Part shown: positions 15,533-22,632 of the stretch, in pieces | Numbering within the stretch: position 1 is the first letter of the stretch | Layout of the letters: every line of letters begins with the position of its first letter | NCBI GenBank assembly: GCA_041919675.1 | Contig: JAYRTJ010000025.1 | Coordinates: 1-38,689, forward strand | Length of the DNA stretch: 38,689 bases | Origin: SHVO01 sp041919675 | Lineage (GTDB): Bacteria; Pseudomonadota; Alphaproteobacteria; Rhodospirillales; Rhodospirillaceae | Reading direction: 5' to 3' | Made by a program: the position numbers and the translations under genes | The notes under the pieces: model-generated | Seen by the model: the letters and a program-made list of their open reading frames with translations, nothing else | What the model was told of the DNA's origin: nothing | Database searches by the model: none

Positions 15533-17242
15533 ATGGAATTTGCAGACCTCGGCCTTTCGCCGGACACTCTTAAAGCCGTCTCAGACGCCGGATACCTGAA
15601 CCCGACACCGATCCAGGAGCAGGCCATCCCCGTGATTCTCATGGGGCGTGACGTGCTGGGCGTTGCCCAAACGGGCACGGGCAAGACCGCCGCCTTCACG
15701 ATGCCGATGATCGACATCCTGTCGGGCGGGCGCGCCAAAGCGCGCATGCCGCGCTCGCTGATCATCGCGCCGACGCGTGAGCTGGCCGCGCAGATCTCCG
15801 AGAACTTCGTCAAGTACGGCAAGTATCACCCGCTCGCCATGGCCCTGCTCATCGGCGGCGAATCCTTCACCGACCAGGAGAAGGCCCTCGACCGCGGCGT
15901 GGACGTGCTGATCGCGACGCCGGGACGCCTGCTCGACCTTTATGAGCGCGGCCGCATCCTGCTCAACGACGTGAAGCTGCTCGTCATCGACGAAGCCGAC
16001 AGAATGCTCGATATGGGTTTCATCCCCGACGTCGAGCGCATCGTTTCGCTGCTGCCGAAAATCCGCCAGACCCTGTTCTTCTCCGCCACGATGGACAAGG
16101 AGATCAGGAAGCTGGCCGACAAGTTCCTGATGAACCCGAAGGAAGTCGCCGTCAGCCGTCCGGCCCAGGCCGCGACCACCATCGAGCAGGGCATCGTCAC
16201 CGTACGCTCCGACGACAAGCGCGAAGCGCTGCGCCGCATCCTGCGCGCCAAGGACATCCACAACGCCTTCATCTTCTGCAACCGCAAGAAGGACGTGGAC
16301 ATCCTGTTCAAGTCGCTGACCAAACACGGCTTCAACGCCGTGGCCATGCACGGCGACATGCCGCAGTCCAAGCGCAACGAGATGCTGGCGAAGTTCAAGG
16401 CGAACGAAGCCGAGCTGCTTGTCTGCTCCGACGTCGCGGCGCGCGGCCTCGATATTTCCGCCGTTGGCTTTGTCGTGAACTTCGACGTTCCGGTGAACGC
16501 CGAAGACTATGTCCATCGTATCGGCCGTACCGGCCGCGCGGGCCTTTCCGGGCACGCTTACACAATCGCGACCCGTTCGGATTCGAAGCAGGTCGCCGCA
16601 ATTCAAAAGATGTTGAACCAGACCATACCTCCGCTCGTCATCGACGAGCTCAATGAACTGACCGGCGCCGCCGCGAGCGGCGACGACAGCGAAGACCAAA
16701 ATTCCCGTGGCCGCCGCGGGGAACGCGACCGCGGCCGTGGCGGCCGAGGCCGCCGCGGTGGACGCGACGATCGTAAGGAGCGCAGCCGTGAAGACCGCGC
16801 GCCGCAAGCCGCGGCCGAAGAGGCTGTGAACGTCGCCGCCGAAGCCGCCGCCGCGCCGGCCGCAGTCGCTGTCGCTGAAGCGGCGGCCGAGAGCGCGCCG
16901 GAAGCCACCGGCGACGCGACCACGGCACAGCCGCAGGATCAGGCCCGTCAGGGCCGCCGTGAGCGTGAGCGCTCGTGGCGCCGCGACCGCAATGACTACA
17001 ACCGCGACGCCCGTGCCCCGGAAGAACGCGCCCGCAAGACGCGCCGCAATCCGCACGGCATCGCGGAAATGGACCACGGCGACAACGTCGTCGCCTTCGG
17101 CGGCTTCACGCCGGCGTTCCTTCTGGTCGAGCCCTATGTGGCCAAACCGTCCACGCGCGGTGAGAAAGCCGAAGACGCCGTCGATCCGGACCAGGTGGAC
17201 GATGACGCCGCCGCGCCGGAAGAGCTCGAAAAGAGCGCGTAG
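15533..17242 (+). CDS. DEAD-box ATP-dependent RNA helicase, RhlE type, with long basic tail
   Basis: A 569-residue helicase that unwinds or remodels RNA. Motifs in order: Q-motif PTPIQEQAIP (about 24-33), AQTGTGKT (45-52), PTRELAAQ (about 80), DEAD (153-156), SAT (184-186), and HRIGRTGR near 327. After about residue 380 comes a low-complexity tail: first Arg/Gly-rich repeats (RGERDRGRGGRGRRGGRDD), then an Ala/Glu-rich stretch, then more Arg-rich sequence. Such tails bind RNA or mediate condensation in related helicases. No Shine-Dalgarno motif is evident before ATG 15533. The C-terminal 190 residues are longer than in E. coli RhlE. Confidence 0.9.
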   Translation: MEFADLGLSPDTLKAVSDAGYLNPTPIQEQAIPVILMGRDVLGVAQTGTGKTAAFTMPMIDILSGGRAKARMPRSLIIAPTRELAAQISENFVKYGKYHPLAMALLIGGESFTDQEKALDRGVDVLIATPGRLLDLYERGRILLNDVKLLVIDEADRMLDMGFIPDVERIVSLLPKIRQTLFFSATMDKEIRKLADKFLMNPKEVAVSRPAQAATTIEQGIVTVRSDDKREALRRILRAKDIHNAFIFCNRKKDVDILFKSLTKHGFNAVAMHGDMPQSKRNEMLAKFKANEAELLVCSDVAARGLDISAVGFVVNFDVPVNAEDYVHRIGRTGRAGLSGHAYTIATRSDSKQVAAIQKMLNQTIPPLVIDELNELTGAAASGDDSEDQNSRGRRGERDRGRGGRGRRGGRDDRKERSREDRAPQAAAEEAVNVAAEAAAAPAAVAVAEAAAESAPEATGDATTAQPQDQARQGRRERERSWRRDRNDYNRDARAPEERARKTRRNPHGIAEMDHGDNVVAFGGFTPAFLLVEPYVAKPSTRGEKAEDAVDPDQVDDDAAAPEELEKSA

Positions 17243-17247
17243 CGCGA

Positions 17248-17265
17248 GAGGCGGCGCGCCGCCTC
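17248..17265. terminator. GC-rich palindrome after the helicase gene
   Basis: GAGGCGGCGCGCCGCCTC is a perfect 18-bp palindrome 6 bases after the helicase stop codon. There is no U-run, so terminator function is a guess. Confidence 0.35.
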
Positions 17266-17377
17266 CCGCAGGACCATATAAACCTCATTCAAATGGTTTT
17301 CCCGCGGCCCCGCTATAGTTCGCTCGCAGGAGCGAACAGGCGGAGGCTTCGCCGCTATAATCGCGAATAAGAAGTTG

Positions 17378-17412
17378 TGAGCACTGAGCACTAAATTGGT
17401 GCTCAGTGCTCA
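17378..17412. repeat. Perfect 14-bp inverted repeat at the left edge of the accessory island
   Basis: TGAGCACTGAGCAC / GTGCTCAGTGCTCA with a 7-base loop TAAATTG. Each arm also contains a direct GAGCAC repeat. It lies between the helicase gene and the first island gene, both of which are transcribed towards it. It could be a bidirectional terminator or an end of the inserted DNA. Confidence 0.65.
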
Positions 17413-17518
17413 GTAGCTATTTTATCTCCCCGATATTTCTTCAGACTTTGCGGCCATTCCGCGCTCCATGCTTCTGGCAAGAATTGCGTGCAGGCCAGAG
17501 CGCCTCCATACTCCGTAC

Positions 17519-17905
17519 CTAAGCAAGGCCAAACCGGGGCGAGTGGGAAAGCCTTCTCTCAAGCGTAGCCGTGTGTGCGCGAAGCTGAGGCAATCTGACC
17601 CCGGCGGTGATTTTAGCTTCTAGCGCAACGGTTCTTCCATCGGGGGCAAGAATAAGCGCGTCTGGTAATCCGCGTTCATTCGGGCGGTATTTCTCACCGG
17701 ATGCGATGCCGGGTAAGCGTTGTTCGGCGATGGATAGCTGCTTGTAGCTCGATAGCGTGCCGGGCGCGAACCTTCTGAGGAAGGAAGCCAGAAAGACGCG
17801 ATCCTTATCAAGGGCAACTACTAGCGCATGGGTCAGACGGTTTTCGCGCCCCTCAAACTGGTCAAACACATTCCTGGGTTTGGCGATAATTCGCGGTTGG
17901 TTCAT
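17519..17905 (-). pseudogene. PD-(D/E)XK-type nuclease, N-terminal half only
   Basis: A 128-residue product beginning MNQPRIIAKPRNVFDQFEG, then ENRLTHALVVAL. The nuclease core follows: RGLPDALI (Asp82), then VALEAK (Glu96, Lys98) and LRLPQ-like RLPQLRAH. This spacing of D-x13-ExK is the PD-(D/E)XK catalytic signature. In my recollection of the family the chain then continues with a strand and a helical domain beginning W..v.W..iy.lL; here the frame stops at FGLA. That missing part matches the gene at 18941. The ATG at 17905 lies 7 bases after the NERD gene, so the two are one transcript. Coding style is more AT-rich than the core genes. Confidence 0.65.
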
Positions 17906-17912
17906 GTGGGGA

Positions 17913-18887
17913 TCAGTAGGCGTTGCTGAAATAGAGGGCGCTGCTGCCACAGTCCGAACACTCGCGATAGAAGTTTAGGCCTTCCTTACGTATGCGTTCC
18001 TTATGGCCGGACTGACCGCAGCTTACTTTGATAGGGGTGTTTCCGCCGCAGCCGTCGCACTTAAAATAATAGCCGAACTTCCCATGCTGGATTGTAAGGC
18101 CGGTGCCATCGCAGTGACGGCATTGAAGTTCTTTAGTCGAAGAAGTGTCGGGCGCTGTCTCAGGCGTTGTGGGGGGGGCTGGTTCTTCAAGCCCAAACTT
18201 GGCCGCGTAATTCATGGTGATCGGCTTATGGTGCCCAACCAGTCGAGCGGCTACGTCGGCGACGGGGTCTGTACGCGCCATGTTGATCGCGACCTTAACT
18301 AGACTAATTTTCTCCAGGTCCTTCATGTAAGCCGTGAGGAATTGGTCGGCCTTAACAACGCGGCTTGTGTCGAAGTTCTTAGGGCGGTCAATGCGGGCCT
18401 TAGGCGACACCAGAACAAAACACTTTGTTTCAGGCTCAGGCATGTCCATGGAAGCCATGATCTTCCGTACAACCAAAGCGTGGCGTTCGGCTTGTTCAAG
18501 GGGCGAGGGCATACCTTCAAAGGTCTTTTTCCAATCGTTCCATCGCAAGAACTCACCGTCCTCGGTGATCTTAACTCCATGCTTGAAGCACTTTGTTTCG
18601 AGCACATAAAAGATATAGGCCCGATTGATGAGAAGGTGATCTATCTGGGCTGTTCGCCCGTCCGGCAGTTCCAGACGTAGATCGTGGATTACCCCGGTGT
18701 TCTTGCGGTCGCGGATCTGGAAGTCGATGTGATAGGCGGCATCCCGCTCACCTTCGATCCCGGCTCGAAGTGTACGTAATTCTTCCTCGATGAACGCGGA
18801 CTTCTTTTTGTCGTTAGCGGGCAGGGCGGCCAGCCGCTCAAGCAGCGCGACCGCTCCACTCTTGTCGTCCATTTCTTTACAGATCAT
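17913..18887 (-). CDS. NERD-domain nuclease-related protein with C-terminal zinc ribbons
   Basis: A 324-residue protein. The NERD domain spans about residues 40-160, with GIEGERDAAYHI (Glu46), AQIDHLLI (Asp83) and YVLETKCF (Glu97, Lys99), which together form a plausible PD-(D/E)XK-like active site. The C-terminal region from about 255 has paired cysteines, CRHCDG...FKCDGCGG and then C...ECSDCG, resembling topoisomerase-type zinc ribbons that bind DNA. NERD proteins occur in mobile and defence-related contexts; function is unproven. ATG 18887 or ATG 18872 could be the start. The truncated nuclease gene follows directly on the same strand. Confidence 0.75.
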   Translation of the reverse strand: MICKEMDDKSGAVALLERLAALPANDKKKSAFIEEELRTLRAGIEGERDAAYHIDFQIRDRKNTGVIHDLRLELPDGRTAQIDHLLINRAYIFYVLETKCFKHGVKITEDGEFLRWNDWKKTFEGMPSPLEQAERHALVVRKIMASMDMPEPETKCFVLVSPKARIDRPKNFDTSRVVKADQFLTAYMKDLEKISLVKVAINMARTDPVADVAARLVGHHKPITMNYAAKFGLEEPAPPTTPETAPDTSSTKELQCRHCDGTGLTIQHGKFGYYFKCDGCGGNTPIKVSCGQSGHKERIRKEGLNFYRECSDCGSSALYFSNAY

Positions 18888-18940
18888 CGTCGCTACGTCC
18901 CCACATCTCGTAGATATCCGAATATTCCGTTCGGCTTACG

Positions 18941-19894
18941 GTGCAGGACAGCGACGTTTCGTTGCGTTGCGTCAAGGCGCTTCTGATTACGGGCGATGAA
19001 GCTTCTAATTTGCCTTCGCCGTGGGTCCATGTCGGATGGAGCCAGATTTACGATCTACTTACCGATGGCGTACGCCGACGATCCGAGTGGACGAATGAAT
19101 TGGTGGAGTACCTGGAACTCGTGGAGAGACGCATGACGGACGACGAAGTAGGCGACGGTGTCCGACTTACTCGGTTCAATGGGTTCCCTTTTGGTAAGAG
19201 CGAGGAATTTACATACGCTTCCGGTAAACGAATACTTCGCCTACTCGTGGCGGAATTGAAATCAGACAAAGATTTACTTAAGGCGCTCAGGCTGCCGAAA
19301 AATCCCACGTCGCGGGATGCGATTAGCAATCAGCCTACTCTATGGGATTTTCTTTCTTCGGTTAGAGATGACAGCGCATTTAATACTAAACCGCACTTCA
19401 CCGTGGGAGTGGGGCGCGAACGCGCAGAGGCGCTGCTAACCGTCCCCAACGCCGCGCAGTCTGTGAGCCGAAGAATTGCAAAAACGAGCCAAGAAGATTT
19501 CTACGGTGCAATTGGCGCTTTTCTAAAGCATCTTAAAATTGCCGGTGCTTTGCGGAACGGAGCCGTTCCGAGAATATTACTCCAACAACGGCGGTACCCG
19601 AATATGCGGGCGATCCCTCTCACCGACGGACGGATCGAGTTTGATCCGCGCCTGGCTTTCGATAAATATTGTGCGGGCGCAAAGCCCCGCCTGCATCCCC
19701 AGCACCATTGGCTAGACACCGCTTACCATCTTCTTCAAGACAGATCGGGAAACCTTCAGTTTCAGATCGGTTGCGTGTTTGATTATCGAACCTGCAAGGC
19801 GGTGCGGTCTCGCGAGGTTCTCCGGCTATATCGGTCCGCATGGGAAGCCGGAAAGATATTCTTGGATACGCTACGGATTGATCCACAGCTCTGA
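18941..19894 (+). pseudogene. C-terminal half of a PD-(D/E)XK-family protein
   Basis: A 317-residue frame starting with GTG (VQDSDVSLRCVKALLITGD). It opens in the middle of a strand, then has WVHVGWSQIYDLL, ELVEYLELVERRM, a RFNGFPFGKSEEFTY block and GKRILRLLVAELKSDKDLL. In related full-length nucleases these follow an N-terminal catalytic domain, which is missing here but is found on the opposite strand at 17519-17905. No Shine-Dalgarno motif is seen, and the frame is open only back to a TAG at 18911. It may still be translated; I call it a broken gene by inference. Confidence 0.55.
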
Positions 19895-20037
19895 TGTCGC
19901 TTCGCAAGTCTAAAAGCGGCCCAAAAAGTGCCCGCCGGGTATGGGGCACTGAAGGCCCAAACAGACCTGCCTGAAAACGCCTTTACAGATCGTGCCGATG
20001 CATCTTCCGGGTCAGTTCCTGCGTGGAAAATTACCCC

Positions 20038-20250
20038 TCAAGCGGCGCGGCGGCCTTGTTTCCGGCGACTGGCGTTTAGGACGCGCTGGACCACTGAAAC
20101 GCCGACCTTCAAGTCTTTCGCCACCCGACGCATCCCTTTACCATTCGCGCGTTCGCGAAGGATGGCCGCTTCAACCTCAGGACCTACACGCGGACGCCCC
20201 AACCGTCGTCCTTCGGCCTTCGCGCGGGCCAACAGCGCCACCTTCTTCAT
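20038..20250 (-). pseudogene. Serine recombinase (resolvase/invertase) C-terminal fragment
   Basis: A 70-residue product, MKKVALLARAKAEGRRLGRPRVG followed by a helix-turn-helix region (GMRRVAKDLKVGVSVVQRVL). This is the linker and DNA-binding end of a Tn3/Hin-type recombinase; the catalytic domain with its Ser is absent. An AAGGA motif lies 6 bases before the ATG, so the fragment could be made as a stand-alone DNA-binding peptide. The DUF927 gene begins immediately beyond its 5' end in the opposite direction. Confidence 0.7.
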
Positions 20251-20270
20251 GGCTCATCCTTTCTATATTG

Positions 20271-21815
20271 GTGAATGTGATTACGCGGGAACGGCGAAAT
20301 ACCGATCCCGTTAAAGACCTTCTCACTAAACAGACTGTGATGACGGCACTCGTAGAAATGCGGTACCAACTTCCCGCAGACAAAGACAAAAGGACGGCCA
20401 TTTACGAATGTATATCGACATCCCACCCCAAGCGTCGCGTGACGATTCTACGGCGGCCAGGATGGATTGACGGAAAGTTTCTGCTGCCCGGCAAAACTAT
20501 CGGCCAGAAGAAGACGGATAATCCGAAAACCTATTTTAAATCCGCGCCGGGCGCATACGTCGCAAATTACGGCGAAAACCGTTCGCTTGAGGATCACAAA
20601 AAGTACGTCGCAGAGCCCGCCGCTTCGTCCAAGACGATTACATTTTCAATGTGCTTTGCCATTGCGGCACCTCTTATCAATCTTTGCGGGCTAGAAGGCG
20701 GCGGCGTACATTGCGTCGCGCCCTCTTCCAGCGGCAAGAGCCTAGGGCTTCTGGCGGCACGCTCCGTTTGTGGAGAGGCGTCGCGAGGTGACTTGACTCC
20801 ATGGCGCACCACGGCCAACGCGCTTGAGCGTGTTGCCTATGCGTTTAACGATGGCGTCCTTTGTATAGACGATTCTAGCCGCTTGCCCGGCACGAAGGAG
20901 GTTCGTGCCTTAACCATGCGTGAAGTGGCCTACACTCTAGCGGGTGGTCAAGGGAAACTGAGATTTTCGACTGCTAAAGGTGCTGTGCCACAAGAAGTTA
21001 AGTGGAAAATTCACGTCCTCAGCAATGGCGAGGAGGCGATAGCCGACATTGTTGAAGACGGCGGCACGACGCGCTTGGGTGGAGAAGAGGTACGCCTTGC
21101 CGACCTGCCGTGTACCGTATCCGAATACGGCATATTTGAAAAATTGCCGAAGGGGGCGTCGAACTTCGATGAAGCTGTAAAGCTAATCGAGGACGCTTGC
21201 TCGAAGTACTACGGTACGCCGCTCCGCGCTTTTCTCAAGATTATTGTCCAACAACCGAACCGCACGAGGGCGACTGTCCGCGAATTGATGGCTGAGTTTC
21301 TAGAGACAGCTCTCATCGGCAACGACGGATGGGAAAGCCGTTTTGCGAAGAAGTTTGCCGTCGCCTATGCCGCTGGAGTTCTGGCCGTCCGTGCCAAGAT
21401 TTTTCCGTGGTCGGAAAAGCATGTCGAACGCTCGGTATTGGACTGTTATCGGCGGGCGCGTGCGGCGATCCCTGACATGGATACCCTCATAGAGCGCGCG
21501 ATGAAGGTCTTCAATCAATCTCTCGCGGACGAGGAAAGGGTTCTTGATCTGAGGAAGATGAAGCAGAAGCAACGCGAGCAACTTAAGCCGCCCGCCGGTC
21601 TTGGCTTCCTTCGGTTTCGGCGTGAATTTGGGCAGCATCTAGCTATACTCCCGAACGATTTTGAGAAGTGGTTCGAGAGAGCGCAGGATGTCCAGCTTGC
21701 TCTGCAACAGCTCGATAAATTTGGCAGGCTGAAGCGCGACGGCTCCGTGCCAACGCGGCAAATAAAGATGCCGTGGGGTGGGTCGAAGCTGCGCTATTAC
21801 GTCATCACGATTTAG
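20271..21815 (+). CDS. DUF927-family mobile-element ATPase/helicase-like protein, 5'-truncated
   Basis: About 514 residues. Typical DUF927 blocks are seen: RRPGWIDGKFLLPGKTIG, then HCVAPSSSGKSLGLLAARSVCG (Walker A), WRTTANALE, VLCIDDSSRL (Walker B), and VAYTLAGGQGKLRFS. These proteins occur with primase domains in integrative elements and plasmids and probably act in replication. Family members usually have about 100 more residues before the GW block; here that part is missing and a recombinase fragment lies in its place. The start is uncertain: GTG 20271, or GTG 20337 / ATG 20340, none with a clear ribosome site. Codon use is AT-richer than neighbours. Confidence 0.7.
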   Translation: MNVITRERRNTDPVKDLLTKQTVMTALVEMRYQLPADKDKRTAIYECISTSHPKRRVTILRRPGWIDGKFLLPGKTIGQKKTDNPKTYFKSAPGAYVANYGENRSLEDHKKYVAEPAASSKTITFSMCFAIAAPLINLCGLEGGGVHCVAPSSSGKSLGLLAARSVCGEASRGDLTPWRTTANALERVAYAFNDGVLCIDDSSRLPGTKEVRALTMREVAYTLAGGQGKLRFSTAKGAVPQEVKWKIHVLSNGEEAIADIVEDGGTTRLGGEEVRLADLPCTVSEYGIFEKLPKGASNFDEAVKLIEDACSKYYGTPLRAFLKIIVQQPNRTRATVRELMAEFLETALIGNDGWESRFAKKFAVAYAAGVLAVRAKIFPWSEKHVERSVLDCYRRARAAIPDMDTLIERAMKVFNQSLADEERVLDLRKMKQKQREQLKPPAGLGFLRFRREFGQHLAILPNDFEKWFERAQDVQLALQQLDKFGRLKRDGSVPTRQIKMPWGGSKLRYYVITI

Positions 21816-21821
21816 GGTCGC

Positions 21822-21870
21822 CGGTGGGCAAGGTGAAGGCCGATCAAAGCCGCGCTGGCCTTGCCCACCG
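21822..21870 (+). terminator. Long inverted repeat after the DUF927 gene
   Basis: Perfect 12-bp arms CGGTGGGCAAGG / CCTTGCCCACCG with 25 bases between them, starting 7 bases after the stop codon. A T-run (ATTATTTTT) follows about 15 bases later, so it may be a terminator or a structural end of the element. Confidence 0.45.
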
Positions 21871-21908
21871 TGATTACTCGGTGATTATTTTTCCGAAAAA
21901 GCGGGCCG

Positions 21909-21925
21909 TTTTGCAGCCTGCAAAA
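21909..21925. repeat. Perfect 17-bp palindrome beside the tRNA remnant
   Basis: TTTTGCAG-C-CTGCAAAA lies 25 bases from the tRNA-Lys remnant. It might be a recombination-accessory or regulator site; no protein is assigned. Confidence 0.5.
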
Positions 21926-21950
21926 TCACGCTAAGTTATTGATTTTAAAA

Positions 21951-21997
21951 TGGTGGGCGCACCAGGACTCGAACCTCGGACCCGCTGATTAAGAGTC
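21951..21997 (-). tRNA. 3' half of a tRNA-Lys(CUU) gene, probable attachment-site remnant
   Basis: Read on the minus strand, 47 bases run from GACTCTTAATC (anticodon loop, CTT at 21991-21993) through the variable region, the T arm GGTTCGAGTCC and the acceptor strand to an encoded CCA. The bases before it do not form a D arm, the 5' anticodon strand or the 5' acceptor strand, so this is not a working tRNA. Integrases often use exactly this stretch, from anticodon loop to CCA, as an att core. The matching intact tRNA is not in the window. Confidence 0.75.
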
Positions 21998-22125
21998 TGT
22001 TGCTTTCAGCTTGAAGCATATCCTGAGTTCCCAAGGCGGTTGGCGCGTTCGCCGGGGGTGTATGATGAATCACAATTCCCCAAGCCCGGAAATCCCCTTT
22101 CGATTCAAACAGGCCACAACGGACT

Positions 22126-22572
22126 CTAGGCCTTCTCCGCCCATTTGCCGTCCTCGTCCTGCTGCCAGTAGTGCAGCTCGTGACCGGCGGCCTTGGCCGC
22201 TTTCCAGCGTTCGCGCGCGGCGTCGCGCATAGGTTCAACGTTGCCGTCGAAAATGTCGAGGCAACGGTCGTACGCGGACATGCGCGCGCACGACATGCCG
22301 TCGGTCAGCACCAGGAACTTGGCGCCGTTGGGGTTCTCTTCGCTGTCCGTGAGCCACACGGGCTGCTTGTCGGCGAACCCGTCCTTGACGGTGCCGTGGG
22401 GAAGCCAGCCGTTGGGGTTTTGAGTCCAGAGCGTGTTGGACAGCGCCTCGAGGCGGTCCTGCGAGGCCGCCATCACCACCGCGCGTTCGCCGGTCTTCAG
22501 GATCCGCTCCAGCAGCTGGGGCAGCGTCCGTTCGACCGGCGAGGACGACAGGTGATAGAAATCGACGCGCAT
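22126..22572 (-). CDS. holC: DNA polymerase III chi subunit
   Basis: A 148-residue protein of the clamp-loader-associated chi family, which links single-strand binding protein to the replicative polymerase. Family features are VDFYHLSSSPVERTLPQLLERIL at the start, a GERAVVMAASQDRLEALSNTLW block, WLPHGTVKDGFADKQPVWLT, and VLTDG near residue 90. ATG at 22572. The stop lies about 130 bases from the tRNA remnant, so this gene marks the right border of the accessory island. The degP-hflC-hflK genes lie upstream on the same strand. Confidence 0.88.
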   Translation of the reverse strand: MRVDFYHLSSSPVERTLPQLLERILKTGERAVVMAASQDRLEALSNTLWTQNPNGWLPHGTVKDGFADKQPVWLTDSEENPNGAKFLVLTDGMSCARMSAYDRCLDIFDGNVEPMRDAARERWKAAKAAGHELHYWQQDEDGKWAEKA

Positions 22573-22594
22573 AAAGAAAGCCCCCTCACCCCGC

Positions 22595-22620
22595 CCCTCT
22601 CGCGCAACAGCGGGAGAGGG
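22595..22620. repeat. REP-like palindrome between degP and holC
   Basis: CCCTCTC / GAGAGGG arms around an imperfect inner stem with loop near CAACA, flanked by G/C runs typical of short dispersed repeats of high-GC proteobacteria. No U-run follows on the minus strand. Confidence 0.5.
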
Positions 22621-22632
22621 AGGGTTGCGGCG

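Noticed and set aside
17400..17540. Short minus-strand frame just left of the broken nuclease, with a readable peptide-like stretch
   Set aside because: It is under 50 codons, has no start with a ribosome site and matches nothing I recognise; it may be the tail of a lost gene but cannot be supported.
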